64,000 nucleotides of DNA from Paenibacillus solani (GCF_001277345.1 NZ_LIUT01000001.1:2506203-2570202); one strand, 5' to 3'. Counted from the first letter of the stretch, positions 1 to 9,358 are shown. A program made the numbers and translations. The notes: generated from the sequence alone by a model not told the origin.

Positions 1-91
1 TCTTGATAACCCGAGGGGATATGGAATACTGATGATTTTGTTTTTAAGTCTGTCTACTTGACAGGGGGCACTTCATTACGCAGCTGCCTTT

Positions 92-1273
92 TTATTTAGC
101 TGAAAGGGAAGATTTGCTGTCCTTCCAAGCCAGATCAGGTCGCGTTAAGGAATAAATAGCACAGAGTAACGACACCAAGACGATTCCGCCGCCTACCCAA
201 GCTGTGCTTACTACCGTGCCCCCCTGCTCTAATACGAGACCACCGATGGCGGAGCCCAATGCGATTCCGATTTGCAGAGCGGAATTGTTGAAGCTCTGCT
301 GAATATCGGACGAGCCCGGATCCACTTGAATCAGATAGTTCTGTAGTGGAGGAGCCAGACTCCAGCTCAATGCTCCCCACAACATCATCACGACTAAAAA
401 TACACCAATGGAGAATGTGGATAATGGCAGCAGGAACAGTATCAGCATGAATGAAGTAATGATGATCAGGATGCTTTTATGCGATCCAATCTTGTCAGCA
501 AGCGTACCTCCGAATGCCCCTCCACCGACTGCGGATAAGCCGAACAGGAAATAACAGATGCTGATCCAATAAGGATTCAGTCCGAGCTGCGATTCAAGAA
601 AAGGCGTAAAGTAAGCATAAATCGTATAATGCCCTGCAAGCATAAACAAGGTGGCCAGATGCGCACCGGCAATTTTTGATTGGCCCAGCGCCTTGATTTG
701 AACGGATAACGGCGTAACATTCTCAGGCTTGATGCGATCCAGGAACATATAGATCAAGATCATGGAACCGATCGACAGAATACCGATGCCAAGAAACAAT
801 ACTCGCCACCCGAAGGCTTCGCTGATCAAAATGCCGAGCGGCACACCAAGCACCAATGACGAGCTGATCCCCATATAGATTACACCAAGTGCCTTCGCCC
901 GGTGGGCAGGCTCAACCACTTTGGCAGTCATCGTCAGTGATAATACAATGATAAGTGCTGTACTCATCGCGGTTAGTATTCTGGCTGCCATCAGCATTGG
1001 GAAATTCAGGCTAAAATACGCCAAGACGTTGCCAATGAAAAAGATAAACAAGGATATCATATAGAGTTGTTTTCGTTCCACTTTCGCTGTAAGCGCAAGG
1101 AGAACCGGACCAGATATTGCGAAGACCAGAGCAAAGACCGTAATCAGCTGTCCTGCTGTACCAAGTGAAATATGCAAATCTTCTGCTATAAGCGGCAGTA
1201 TTCCACCTACAATGAGTTCAACCAGCCCGACGCATATCGTCGAGATTGCTAGAATAATTACTTTCAAATTCAT
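92..1273 (-). CDS. pbuE: PbuE-like purine base efflux pump (MFS)
   Basis: Major facilitator of about 393 residues with roughly 12 hydrophobic segments, predicted to export purine bases (adenine, hypoxanthine, possibly guanine) across the cytoplasmic membrane. The N-terminus (MNLKVIILA, then [13 protein letters not shown]) and the stretch [14 protein letters not shown] closely match Bacillus subtilis PbuE as I recall it. The longest frame starts 4 codons earlier at 1285, but AAAGGGG directly abuts that ATG; the ATG at 1273 has workable spacing and matches the known PbuE start. The leader carries a purine riboswitch (1330-1430), the same arrangement as B. subtilis pbuE, which strongly supports the identity. 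Substrate range is inferred. Confidence 0.9.
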   Translation of the reverse strand: MNLKVIILAISTICVGLVELIVGGILPLIAEDLHISLGTAGQLITVFALVFAISGPVLLALTAKVERKQLYMISLFIFFIGNVLAYFSLNFPMLMAARILTAMSTALIIVLSLTMTAKVVEPAHRAKALGVIYMGISSSLVLGVPLGILISEAFGWRVLFLGIGILSIGSMILIYMFLDRIKPENVTPLSVQIKALGQSKIAGAHLATLFMLAGHYTIYAYFTPFLESQLGLNPYWISICYFLFGLSAVGGGAFGGTLADKIGSHKSILIIITSFMLILFLLPLSTFSIGVFLVVMMLWGALSWSLAPPLQNYLIQVDPGSSDIQQSFNNSALQIGIALGSAIGGLVLEQGGTVVSTAWVGGGIVLVSLLCAIYSLTRPDLAWKDSKSSLSAK

Positions 1274-1321
1274 CTGGAATGGCATCCCCTTTCATCGTTG
1301 TTTAATAGCCTATTGCCAACC

Positions 1322-1378
1322 AAAAAAATAAAATCCTGACTACAAAAAATGAGAAACATTTTCTGTAGTCAGGATTTT
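1322..1378 (-). terminator. Riboswitch expression-platform terminator
   Basis: A long hairpin (arms 1330-1351 and 1357-1378, with one G-U pair) is followed on the minus strand by seven T (1322-1328). Its 5' arm contains the aptamer's P3' strand, J3/1 and P1' strand, so aptamer and terminator cannot coexist. Ligand binding should therefore block termination: an ON switch. Confidence 0.88.
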
Positions 1379-1430
1379 ACGGTTCCTGGTAGAGACCCTC
1401 AGACCATATTAATGAGGTTATACATTTTAA
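1361..1430 (-). promoter_or_regulatory. Purine riboswitch aptamer, guanine-class (C74)
   Basis: Read on the minus strand, the segment has all purine-aptamer landmarks: TATAAC junction, P2 (CCTCA/TGAGG) closed by an AATATGG loop, the J2/3 segment TCTCTACC, P3 (AGGA/TCCT) with the CCGTAAA loop, then GACTAC. The base that sets specificity (position 74 in xpt numbering) is C, predicting guanine/hypoxanthine rather than adenine. P1 is short (TGTA/TACA), as in ON-type purine switches. It lies about 90 bases ahead of the pbuE start. Confidence 0.92.
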
Positions 1431-1483
1431 AAAATAAACATTATTCAAGTAAGCAACAACCGTTGACTAATTTATCATATTCG

Positions 1484-2710
1484 TTATGAAAGATCAACCG
1501 TCTTTGCCCGAATAAAATCCCCTATTCGTTTTGCAGCTGCCTTTAAGTCCGATTCTTCCTGAACGAGCGCAATCCGCACATAACCTTCTCCCTCTGAGCC
1601 AAAAGCATCTCCGGGGATCACCGCGACGCCTGTATCAAGCAGCAGCTCCCGAGCGAAACGACGCGAGCTCCATGTCGCATCATGAAAGGCTTCAGGCAGC
1701 CGAGCCCATAGAAACATTGTAGCCTCCGGTTTAGGGACAACCCATCCTGCTTCGGCAAGTGAAGCTATGAGTAGATCTCGGCGATGCTCATACAGTGAAG
1801 CAACGCCCCGCTCTTCGCCCGTAGATGACATGGCTTCCCGCAAAGCATGGACGGCTGCTTTCTGAATGGGCTTGAAGATGCCGAAATCGATGTTGCTCTT
1901 GAAATCCCTCAGCGATCTCACTACGTCTGCATTCCCGGTCAGAAAACCGATACGGCAACCTGCCATATTGAAGCTTTTGGAGAAAGAGTGAAACTCAACC
2001 GCGATGTCAATGGCTTCTGGTATTTGTAGAATACTCATTGGCCTATAGCCGTCAAATCCCATTTCGGAATAAGCAAGGTCATGCACAATGAGTACATCCC
2101 ATTTTTTAGCCAAGTGGATCAATTTTTCAAAAAAAGCAGCATCGGCCTTTACGGCAATCGGGTTTCCGGGGAAGCTGAGCAGAATGAACGTTGCTTTAGC
2201 CCAAATCTCGTCTGGAATAAGATCAAGCTGGGGTACAAATCCGTGTTCTTCCCTAAGCGGTAGATACCAAGGCGTAACGCCGGCAATAGCAAGTGCTCCA
2301 GTATAAATTGGATATCCTGGATTTGGCACAATAGCAACATCACCTGGATTGCATATGGCTTGTGCCAGATGGGATAATCCATCCTGAGAACCCATCAGGG
2401 ACAATATTTCATTATCCGGATTGATTTGAACACCGAATCGGTATTTCATCCAAGCCGCTGATTGTTCTCGAAATTCAACGCTTCCTGTTGTTCCTGGATA
2501 TGTATAGTTATCCTCCTTCAGCGCTTCCTGACCCAGCACCTCACGAATATCTAGGGCAGGTCCCCGGTCAGGGCTGCCGATACTCAAATCGATGATCGAC
2601 CTTCCTGCTGCAAGAGCCTCTTGTTTCCACTCGTTAACCTCGGCAAATATGGAAGATCCGAGGCTCGCTAATTTATCTGCACGCCATGAAGACTTCTTAG
2701 TTGGGTTCAT
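1484..2710 (-). CDS. PLP-dependent class I/II aminotransferase
   Basis: Fold-type I aminotransferase of about 408 residues. The PLP lysine lies in HSFSKSFNMAGCRIGF (about residue 245), with NPGYPIY and SFPGNPIA substrate/cofactor segments, as in the LL-diaminopimelate/PatA/aspartate aminotransferase clade. The amino donor cannot be told from sequence. The frame opens at a GTG at 2722, but AGGTGG is correctly spaced (8 bases) only for the ATG at 2710. It stands alone between pbuE (whose leader begins just past its stop) and a divergent MFS gene. B. subtilis PatA and DapL-like enzymes are the closest alternatives. Confidence 0.88.
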   Translation of the reverse strand: MNPTKKSSWRADKLASLGSSIFAEVNEWKQEALAAGRSIIDLSIGSPDRGPALDIREVLGQEALKEDNYTYPGTTGSVEFREQSAAWMKYRFGVQINPDNEILSLMGSQDGLSHLAQAICNPGDVAIVPNPGYPIYTGALAIAGVTPWYLPLREEHGFVPQLDLIPDEIWAKATFILLSFPGNPIAVKADAAFFEKLIHLAKKWDVLIVHDLAYSEMGFDGYRPMSILQIPEAIDIAVEFHSFSKSFNMAGCRIGFLTGNADVVRSLRDFKSNIDFGIFKPIQKAAVHALREAMSSTGEERGVASLYEHRRDLLIASLAEAGWVVPKPEATMFLWARLPEAFHDATWSSRRFARELLLDTGVAVIPGDAFGSEGEGYVRIALVQEESDLKAAAKRIGDFIRAKTVDLS

Positions 2711-2792
2711 CCAGCTATCCACCTACTCCATTCTTTTTCTCATCATTATAGCATGAAGACTGAACAATCTAGCGATTATTAACAATTGAGGC

Positions 2793-2823
2793 TTGACTTG
2801 AAAGGCCTTTCATAGCGTAAGAT
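2793..2823 (+). promoter_or_regulatory. Putative promoter with 14-bp palindrome
   Basis: TTGACT (2793-2798) is followed by a perfect palindrome TGAAAGGCCTTTCA (2799-2812) and a TAAGAT box (2818-2823). The -35/-10 spacing of 19 is long, as for some MerR- or repressor-controlled promoters. It precedes the MFS gene at 2861. Confidence 0.45.
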
Positions 2824-2860
2824 CAGATCATAAATAGAGATATCAGGAGAAGAGACAACC

Positions 2861-4066
2861 ATGACTAGAACGAGAGAAACCCTCTTTATTATCGCTTTTA
2901 CCTTTGCAGCTTTTGTACTTGGAACCACGGAATACGTTATTGTCGGGCTGTTAAAAGACATTAGTGTGAGCCTCAGCATTTCGCTGGCTGCCGCAGGCGT
3001 CCTTGTGTCAAGCTTTGCCATTGCATATGCAGTGGGCACGCCGTTCGCCGTAACATTACTTGGCCGTATACCCCGGCATGTGACCATACTCGGTGCTTAT
3101 GCCGCGGTATTGGTGTTCAATTATTTGACGGTCTTTGCAGCCTCATATCCTGTCATGTTATGCATCCGCATTATAACCGCAATGCTATGTGGGTTAACCT
3201 TATCCTTAGCCATCGCCGCCACCAGCGAGCATATGAGTCCCTCACGCAGAGCCGGAGCGGTTGCCTGGATCATCGGTGGTTTTTCGATTGCCAATGTGCT
3301 GGGCGTACCCGTTGGAACTCAAATCGGCCAAATGGCAGGATGGGAGACGGCATTCACCGTGACTTCACTCGTTGGCATCATCCCGCTTGTCCTGATGTTT
3401 GCTGTCATGCCGAAGAGCAATACCATCAGCGTAAGCTCGATGAAAGATCAGTTTGCCTTATTCAAGAACAAGCGAATTCGCCTGGCTTTCTTCATACCGG
3501 TTCTGGGCGTAGGCTCCGTGTTTATTGTGTATACGTACATCACCCCCTTGTTAGAGAATGTTATGGGGATTTCTCAGCAATGGATCAGCACCGTATTGTT
3601 AGCCTATGGTGTTTTCACCATCTTAAGTAATTGGCTCGGTGCCAAAGTGGCGCAGGGTAACTCGAGAGTGAAGTTAAAAGTAATCTTCATCATCCAGGCG
3701 ACGATCATGGTCATCCTGGCGCTTACTCTATCGCTCACCTGGATCGCCTTAATAACCTTGATGCTGGTTGCCTGTTTCTCTTTTGCGCTCAGCACCGCTG
3801 TTCAGCTCTACCTTATTGATTTGGCGGATGAATCATCCCCAGGTTCGAAGGATTTCGCTTCCACACTCATGCCCGTTGCATCCAACTTGGGTATTGCTAT
3901 CGGTTCTCTACTGGGCAGCGTTGTCGTAGATCGTATAGGACTTCAATATCTGCCTTGGGCAGCAGTTGCATTTGCAATCGGAGCATTTGCCGTTACTTCA
4001 CGTTGCCATCAACTGGATCAAGAGCAGCTAGACCTCACACTGCTGGCATCCGCTAAAGCTTCTTAA
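2861..4066 (+). CDS. MFS drug/sugar efflux transporter (AraJ/YdhP type)
   Basis: Major facilitator of 401 residues with about 12 hydrophobic helices; the N-terminal FVLGTTEYVIVGLL motif is typical of the DHA1 AraJ/YdhP/NepI-like efflux subfamily. Substrate unknown (drug, arabinose or nucleoside exporters occur in this group). An AGGAG element lies ahead of the ATG. It is divergent from the aminotransferase, and its promoter region holds a 14-bp palindrome suggesting control by a repressor or activator not encoded next door. A strong bidirectional hairpin follows at 4121. Confidence 0.87.
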   Translation: MTRTRETLFIIAFTFAAFVLGTTEYVIVGLLKDISVSLSISLAAAGVLVSSFAIAYAVGTPFAVTLLGRIPRHVTILGAYAAVLVFNYLTVFAASYPVMLCIRIITAMLCGLTLSLAIAATSEHMSPSRRAGAVAWIIGGFSIANVLGVPVGTQIGQMAGWETAFTVTSLVGIIPLVLMFAVMPKSNTISVSSMKDQFALFKNKRIRLAFFIPVLGVGSVFIVYTYITPLLENVMGISQQWISTVLLAYGVFTILSNWLGAKVAQGNSRVKLKVIFIIQATIMVILALTLSLTWIALITLMLVACFSFALSTAVQLYLIDLADESSPGSKDFASTLMPVASNLGIAIGSLLGSVVVDRIGLQYLPWAAVAFAIGAFAVTSRCHQLDQEQLDLTLLASAKAS

Positions 4067-4120
4067 GAATGCTGATCCCAGACCCTTCCCCTTACATGAA
4101 AAAGGTTCTCTTCATAACAG

Positions 4121-4144
4121 AAGGCTGCCACTCGGCAGCCTTTT
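4121..4144. terminator. Bidirectional terminator
   Basis: AAGGCTGCC-actc-GGCAGCCTT followed by a T-run on both strands; separates the convergent MFS gene and the copper-storage gene. Confidence 0.88.
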
Positions 4145-4177
4145 ATTCTATGATAGCTTATCATGTTGTTTCTCATA

Positions 4178-4507
4178 TTAGGCAGCCATCTCCCGACAAA
4201 CTTTTGCACATCGAAGACATGCTTCTGCACATTCCTGACAATGCTTCATATCATGCTTCTTGCACTCATTACCACAAGCTTCACAGACTTCCGCACAGAT
4301 TCTGCATATTTCTCGGGCATACATGCTATTCGTGGACATAGCTTGAGCTGCAAAACCGCAAATATCTGCACATTGCCGATCCAGCCGGATACATTCTTTC
4401 ATCATAGCAACGTCTTCTTCTTCCAGACATGCAGTGTAGCAATGATTGCACGCTACCATACAGCGCAAGCATTCCTCGATACATTGTTTAAATTGTTCAT
4501 GTGACAT
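4178..4507 (-). CDS. Cysteine-rich four-helix-bundle copper-storage protein (Csp3/YhjQ-like)
   Basis: Small protein of 109 residues with 19 cysteines, mostly in CxxC or CxxxC spacing along predicted helices (positions 9-27, 39-50, 68-82, 90-104). This is the pattern of the DUF326/Csp family, whose four-helix bundles store Cu(I) inside the bundle. No signal peptide, so it fits the cytosolic Csp3 type (B. subtilis YhjQ). GGGAG precedes the ATG. A second, stronger AGGAGG (4547-4552) lies upstream with no useful start behind it. The promoter overlaps an 8-9-8 inverted repeat (4605-4629). Copper binding is inferred from the family. Confidence 0.9.
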   Translation of the reverse strand: MSHEQFKQCIEECLRCMVACNHCYTACLEEEDVAMMKECIRLDRQCADICGFAAQAMSTNSMYAREICRICAEVCEACGNECKKHDMKHCQECAEACLRCAKVCREMAA

Positions 4508-4589
4508 TCAGCATTCTCCCTTCAAGTATCTTACAAGGTTATGATTTCCTCCTGACGAGGTTATATGTCATTAACCAGAACTTGTGAAG

Positions 4590-4629
4590 ATCTTATGAGG
4601 AATAATCACAGTCCACAATTTACTGTGAT
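4590..4629 (-). promoter_or_regulatory. csp promoter with overlapping inverted repeat
   Basis: On the minus strand, TTGTGG (4613-4618), 17-bp spacer, TAAGAT (4590-4595). ATCACAGT (4605-4612) and ACTGTGAT (4622-4629) form a perfect 8-bp inverted repeat with a 9-base gap that embraces the -35 box, as expected for an operator. It does not look like a standard CsoR or CopY site. Confidence 0.55.
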
Positions 4630-4701
4630 GAGTTTGGCGATGGCGTTATTCTAAGAAGAATGACAGCTCATTCTGATGTATCGCGTTCCACACCATAAAA
4701 C

Positions 4702-4718
4702 AAGAGACCTCGTCTCTT
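4702..4718 (-). terminator. Terminator after the PKD/CuAO-N gene
   Basis: AAGAGAC-ctc-GTCTCTT with a T-rich tail on the minus strand (RC of ataaaac), about 60 bases past the stop at 4781. Confidence 0.65.
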
Positions 4719-4780
4719 ATGACAGCGACCCGGCTACAACCGGATCGTCTGCTGGAGAGATAAAGTCTCTTGTTATCTAC

Positions 4781-7018
4781 TTAGCGGTTTTTTTCAGGCA
4801 TTTGGGTAAACAGCAAGTTAACCGGCAGATTACTGCCCGGTGCTGCCGTAAGCATAATCTCAACCTTCTGCTCAAAATCCCCTGTGCGATAGAGAACCGC
4901 TTGTTCTCCCGGAGATACTTGTCCAAGAGAATAGATCGGCACAATCGTTCCGTTCATCATGGCATATCCCGAGTATTTGCCGCCCCGCGGGTTGAAGGAG
5001 ATCAAGGTGTCAGGCGCAACTCGATCCAGTGTAATTTTGTACAGAACACCGAAGTTGCCGGTATTGTGCGTGATGTCTCCAACCATAGGATCCGTGCCTT
5101 CCAGGTTAGGGTCATCCTGGTTATCACCTAGAATGAGACGCTCCGACTCAGCTCCCACCAACTCGGAATATTGAATAACACGGGTTGAATTTGGATAGGT
5201 TCCGCGGTTATGAACACCATCCCGATTCAAAATTGGCAGAGTGTTCAGCACTTTCAATGGATCGGATTTCTCGTCAATCATCACGACATCGAACTGAATC
5301 GGCAGGTCGCTATACATATCGGAGTACAGGGAAATAACATGTCCCTGCTTCATTCTCACATCGCTCAATTCCGTCATAACCAGCTTTTGTTCCCCTGGCT
5401 TAAGCGTGATCGATGCTCTCTTCGAATTATCCTGCATGGAAGCGAAGTAGTTTAACACCGATTTCTTGCCCGCTGCCGTTGCGATTGGCGATGGACCTGC
5501 GAAGCCCAAGTAGTCTTGTCTAAGTGTAACTGGGGTGCTGTTCTTATTCGTTGCAATGACGTACATCTTTACATTTTTGTTCAGATTGTTCACATGGTGG
5601 ATCATGAAGCGCATGTCGCCAGATGCTGTTTCCCGATATACGATACCCTCGGTATTCACGGTTTCCGGGCTATTGCTGCGAATCAATGTGCTTGGCTCAT
5701 CATAGAAATCATAATTGATTTTTTTACGTGATGTAACATTGCCAATGAACGAGAATTTTTCTCCTTCAGGAATGAAGAGCATATTGAAATCTTCTTCTTC
5801 ATACAAGGTCTCTTCTGATATATTGACCGTTACTTCATAAGTCGAGCTCAGACCCTGCTTATCCGTAGCGGTCAGCGTGATGATATGAACGCCCGGCGTG
5901 AAGAATGCATACTTGTTGTTATCCCACTTGTAAACCAAATCCTCAGGCTTGTCCTGGTCATCATAACTTTGATTCGTATAGGTGATCAGCTCACCCATTT
6001 TATATTCAGACTTGTCCGTTTCGAACATGGCTGTAGGCGGCTGGTTTGGCTGGATAACATTGATCGTTTGGCTATAAGGATCACTCCATGTACCGGTTGA
6101 ATCTTGTACCGAGTACGTGACTATGTATTGACCTGGAGATTCGAAGATTTCCTCGCGGCCTTCCCAGCGTTCGTCGATAATGGCACCTTGTGCATTCTCC
6201 ACTTGAGCTGTGTAGATTACGGTCGTCTCTCCTGCAAAGATCTCTTTAGGTCCTACCGTAAACTTGGCGATCGGCTTGGTCTCCAGATTCATGATGACAC
6301 GCTTACCCACATTATCCACTTTATATTGGATGTCCAATGCCTGGGTAATCGCTGTCAATGGAACCATGAACGTGCTGTTCGTCTGGTATGAAGTCCCTTT
6401 CATTTCTTTGGTTACGCCATTCACGGTATATTTGCTGCTGTCCGTTTTGAAGCGAAGCTCGTTGCTTCCTTTTGTAATGACGGTTTCTTTTGTCTTTTTA
6501 TCATAAGTGACCTTGAAGCCTACACGATCCACAAGGGCACGAATAGGAACATAAGATACCCCTTTTTTGACTTGCATTGGCTGTGGTGCATTATAGGTAA
6601 CACCGTCTTGAACCATCTTGGTACTGTTAAAATAAAGGATGAGTTCCTTGCCCGTTCCTGTTTGCTGATTAGGCTGTTCAGCTTGATCATCCGTCGTGAC
6701 TTCACCTGTAACTTGTTCTGGAACCTCGTTTGCTTCTTCTATAGGTACTTCGGTTGCTTCCTCAGTAGGTACCTCGGTTGTTGCTGCATCACTTGGATCG
6801 ATGGACTCTTCGGTCGTAACTTCTGTTGTCTTGGGAACAGCGCCCGATTCCTTGGCTTTTGGGGTGGTTGATGTTGCCTTGTCTTGCTGCTCATATACTT
6901 CTTGCGTGACTGCCGGTTGCGTGTTGCCTGCGGGGGTTGTATCCGCGCTCGCCGGATAAGCTGCAGCTAATTGGGCAACAGCCAATACGGTTAGCAATGA
7001 TAGTCTTCTCAGTTTCAT
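4781..7018 (-). CDS. Secreted protein with copper-amine-oxidase N-terminal and PKD-like domains
   Basis: Protein of 745 residues with a Sec signal peptide (MKLRRLSLLTVLAVAQLAAA, cleavage near residue 26). Residues about 50-120 are a low-complexity Thr/Glu/Pro linker (repeats like TEVPTEEA). Residues about 125-245 are a copper amine oxidase N1 'stalk' domain (VPIRALVDRVGFKVTYD, then VPLTAITQALDIQY). Two PKD/Ig-like regions follow (about 255-400), then a C-terminal region of about 340 residues that I do not recognise. Likely extracellular or wall-associated; no catalytic motif was seen. AAGGAG lies 7 bases from the ATG. Confidence 0.82.
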   Translation of the reverse strand: MKLRRLSLLTVLAVAQLAAAYPASADTTPAGNTQPAVTQEVYEQQDKATSTTPKAKESGAVPKTTEVTTEESIDPSDAATTEVPTEEATEVPIEEANEVPEQVTGEVTTDDQAEQPNQQTGTGKELILYFNSTKMVQDGVTYNAPQPMQVKKGVSYVPIRALVDRVGFKVTYDKKTKETVITKGSNELRFKTDSSKYTVNGVTKEMKGTSYQTNSTFMVPLTAITQALDIQYKVDNVGKRVIMNLETKPIAKFTVGPKEIFAGETTVIYTAQVENAQGAIIDERWEGREEIFESPGQYIVTYSVQDSTGTWSDPYSQTINVIQPNQPPTAMFETDKSEYKMGELITYTNQSYDDQDKPEDLVYKWDNNKYAFFTPGVHIITLTATDKQGLSSTYEVTVNISEETLYEEEDFNMLFIPEGEKFSFIGNVTSRKKINYDFYDEPSTLIRSNSPETVNTEGIVYRETASGDMRFMIHHVNNLNKNVKMYVIATNKNSTPVTLRQDYLGFAGPSPIATAAGKKSVLNYFASMQDNSKRASITLKPGEQKLVMTELSDVRMKQGHVISLYSDMYSDLPIQFDVVMIDEKSDPLKVLNTLPILNRDGVHNRGTYPNSTRVIQYSELVGAESERLILGDNQDDPNLEGTDPMVGDITHNTGNFGVLYKITLDRVAPDTLISFNPRGGKYSGYAMMNGTIVPIYSLGQVSPGEQAVLYRTGDFEQKVEIMLTAAPGSNLPVNLLFTQMPEKNR

Positions 7019-7250
7019 TCCATAACTCCTTCTAATCCTTTTTGATATATTTATTTAGGTCATACTATTAGACGTAAATTTTGGTAAAAAAGTTTCTCTA
7101 TTCTATGAATTATATTTACAATGATATAGAACACTACGGAAAACAACGATTAATCCCGTTACAGCTGCATGGCCGAAAGCGGGATAGATTGTTCATATTG
7201 GCATTCCTTCAGAACGCTCAGCTGTTATGTACGCCGATGTGAACAGATGA

Positions 7251-7628
7251 TTATTGTTTGTTTCCAACCGCGATCCAGCGCCCGTCCACATCCTCAAAGA
7301 CAAATTCGTGATTGCTATAATCCGTTACGGATAATGGCCTCACAATCTTCACATCCAAATCAATTAACTCCTGCTCGATTTCAAGTTGATTATAGGTTAT
7401 AAAATAAGCATCGTAGCCATAGCCGTAACGAATTCGATTTGGAACGACGTCAACGTCAGTCTTGGTTAGTACGATCTCAATCGAATCCCTGTACAGACAC
7501 ACATGAGGTTCAGCAGCATCCAAATAGTTCACAGCACGGAATCCGATCCGCTCATAAAATTGACTTGTTTTGTTAAGGTCAGACGTGGGGAATATTTGCA
7601 GGCAATGAGAAAAACCCTTATTCATCAT
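7251..7628 (-). CDS. VOC (glyoxalase/bleomycin-resistance) family protein
   Basis: Short beta-alpha-beta-beta-beta protein of about 125 residues: LQIFPTSDLNKTSQFYERIGF is the usual opening strand-helix and FVFEDVDGRWIAVG the usual closing strands. Function is unassigned; such proteins bind small metabolites or antibiotics. The frame begins with TTG at 7649, but AGGAG sits 5-8 bases ahead of the tandem ATGs at 7628/7625, so the start was placed there. Confidence 0.8.
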   Translation of the reverse strand: MMNKGFSHCLQIFPTSDLNKTSQFYERIGFRAVNYLDAAEPHVCLYRDSIEIVLTKTDVDVVPNRIRYGYGYDAYFITYNQLEIEQELIDLDVKIVRPLSVTDYSNHEFVFEDVDGRWIAVGNKQ

Positions 7629-7766
7629 TCTATCTCCTATTCGAGTCAAAATTTACGGTAATTTCATCCTCTAAGATTACGTTCATATCAACCTACTTGG
7701 TAATCAAATGATTTAACTGTTTCTCAGTACACTAGATGCGTAATATGCTAAATCTCCCTGTTCTTG

Positions 7767-8276
7767 TTATGCCAATTCCTTAATCAAATACAGATTCAAA
7801 TCGTCATCTGCGCATACCATGCTGCCGGGCACTACAGGCTTATGGTTGTATATGAGTCCGTTGCCATCAGGAATGTAACCGCGCCGTACATATACTCTTT
7901 GAGCTGCACCATAGTCTTGGTATAATCCCACCCCAATGCCTATGCGTGGTAATCGCTCACGAACGATATTCTCGAATTCTTCAATGATTCTATTGGCAAT
8001 CCCATTCCTCTGATATTCCGGAAACACATTCAGATCATTGATTTCGGGGATGTTCTGATCTTTGAAGTAAGGATAATCCGATTCGAATTTCAAGTGGGAA
8101 ACACCTGCCAGATTCCCTTGGACAAAAGCAAGCAGCGTGACTCGTGTCCCAATTTGATTCTCAAATTCGCACCGATCATAATACGCATCGGGCCGAGGAA
8201 TCTTATGCTGTTCGAACGCTTCCTTCCAGATGCGTTTATACTCTGGTTGATCCAGAACTTTCAATGTAACATCCAT
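7767..8276 (-). CDS. GNAT family N-acetyltransferase
   Basis: About 169 residues. The acetyl-CoA loop is recognisable in FPEYQRNGIANRIIEEFE (family pattern Q/RxxGxG/A), followed by YVRRGYIPDG near the C-terminus. Substrate unknown. GAGGT lies 6 bases ahead of the ATG at 8276; the frame's first ATG at 8321 lacks a ribosome site. The 240 bases upstream contain no gene. Confidence 0.83.
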   Translation of the reverse strand: MDVTLKVLDQPEYKRIWKEAFEQHKIPRPDAYYDRCEFENQIGTRVTLLAFVQGNLAGVSHLKFESDYPYFKDQNIPEINDLNVFPEYQRNGIANRIIEEFENIVRERLPRIGIGVGLYQDYGAAQRVYVRRGYIPDGNGLIYNHKPVVPGSMVCADDDLNLYLIKELA

Positions 8277-8518
8277 TCGTATACCTCGCTCTAATATAGT
8301 ATGTAATGGAATAGTGTGCACTCATTTCCCATTTGTGTTCACCATTGACTTCCATCATAATTGTTTCCCATATCCTCGGTAAATCCTTTCACAAGTCACT
8401 TTACCTGACCATGCCTCCTTAAATGGCAATCCCTCTCTCCATCATGATCAGATTGATTCATCGATTGAGAATTTGTATACAGTTACCGATCGATAATACT
8501 TAACGCAGACCAAGCTCC

Positions 8519-9247
8519 TTATTTTCGCGCTGATATTAGCAAAAACATAGGGCGATGACATTCTTCCTCCCATTCGGGATGTGCTGCCAACTGTGCATCC
8601 GAAGGGCCCCAATCCTCAACATGAGTGATGGTAAAACCAGCTTTGATCATCATGTTCAGATAAGAGCCCAGCGTTCGATGCTGCTTAATCACGCCTTCAG
8701 CAAGCCAATTTGTCGTTCGCGCGCCCTCTTCTTGGTAGTGATCCACCGGCCAGGTCCGATGCCCGCCCGGATGCTTAATCCATTCAGGAGCACTGGACGC
8801 CGTATAAATTGGATGCTCAACCGAGCATACCAGACTGCCCCCCCGTCTAAGAGAACTGTACACTTCCTTTATGAGGCCCTGCAAGTTTTTAATATAATGA
8901 AATGCAAGCGAACTGTACACCAGGTCATAAGATTCTGATTCTAACGCCAGTGTCTCCATGTCAGCTCGAATATAGCGGATGTACGAATCCTCCGTTTCGG
9001 CCTGAGCTCGTTCCAGCATATTCTCCGACACGTCAACCCCAATGACCTGATTCGCGCCACGTTCTCTCGCCCAGCGGCTAAACCAGCCGAAGCCGCAGCC
9101 TAAATCTAGGACATCAGCTTCCCTCAGATCTGGCAGCAGTGATTGCAGTGTCGCCCATTCGGGAGCCCCGTCCAGTCCATGGATGGAACGGCTTAGTTGA
9201 CTGTACCCCTGGAAGAATTCATCATTATCATATATATTTTGAGTCAT
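8519..9247 (-). CDS. Class I SAM-dependent methyltransferase
   Basis: 242 residues with motif I VLDLGCGFGWFSRWA (about residues 45-59), acidic VIGVDVSENML, and YDLVYSSLAFHYI, as in UbiE/Methyltransf_11 small-molecule methyltransferases. Substrate unknown. GGGAG precedes the ATG by 7 bases. The gene follows hisS on the same strand with about 110 bases between, so read-through is possible but not shown. Confidence 0.87.
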   Translation of the reverse strand: MTQNIYDNDEFFQGYSQLSRSIHGLDGAPEWATLQSLLPDLREADVLDLGCGFGWFSRWARERGANQVIGVDVSENMLERAQAETEDSYIRYIRADMETLALESESYDLVYSSLAFHYIKNLQGLIKEVYSSLRRGGSLVCSVEHPIYTASSAPEWIKHPGGHRTWPVDHYQEEGARTTNWLAEGVIKQHRTLGSYLNMMIKAGFTITHVEDWGPSDAQLAAHPEWEEECHRPMFLLISARK

Positions 9248-9358
9248 AAACGCTCTCCCTCTCTGCCTTAATGTACCTCCTCTAACTTACCTCTTACATC
9301 CAAACTTCTCAAGTTTATAATGACTTCTTACTCGATGCCAAGGCTTCGCGCTGTATGT

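Noticed and set aside
1..91. Gene at the left edge
   Set aside because: No frame or family was recognisable; only a weak GGCA/TGCC hairpin with a T-run on the plus strand.
4680..4780. c-di-GMP or other riboswitch in the gap after the PKD gene
   Set aside because: Paired GAGAC/GTCTC and CCGG elements do not match any riboswitch core; they read better as terminators at a gene's 3' end.
4676..5131. 151-residue plus-strand frame overlapping the PKD/CuAO-N gene
   Set aside because: Overlaps the terminator and runs antisense to a gene with clear domains.
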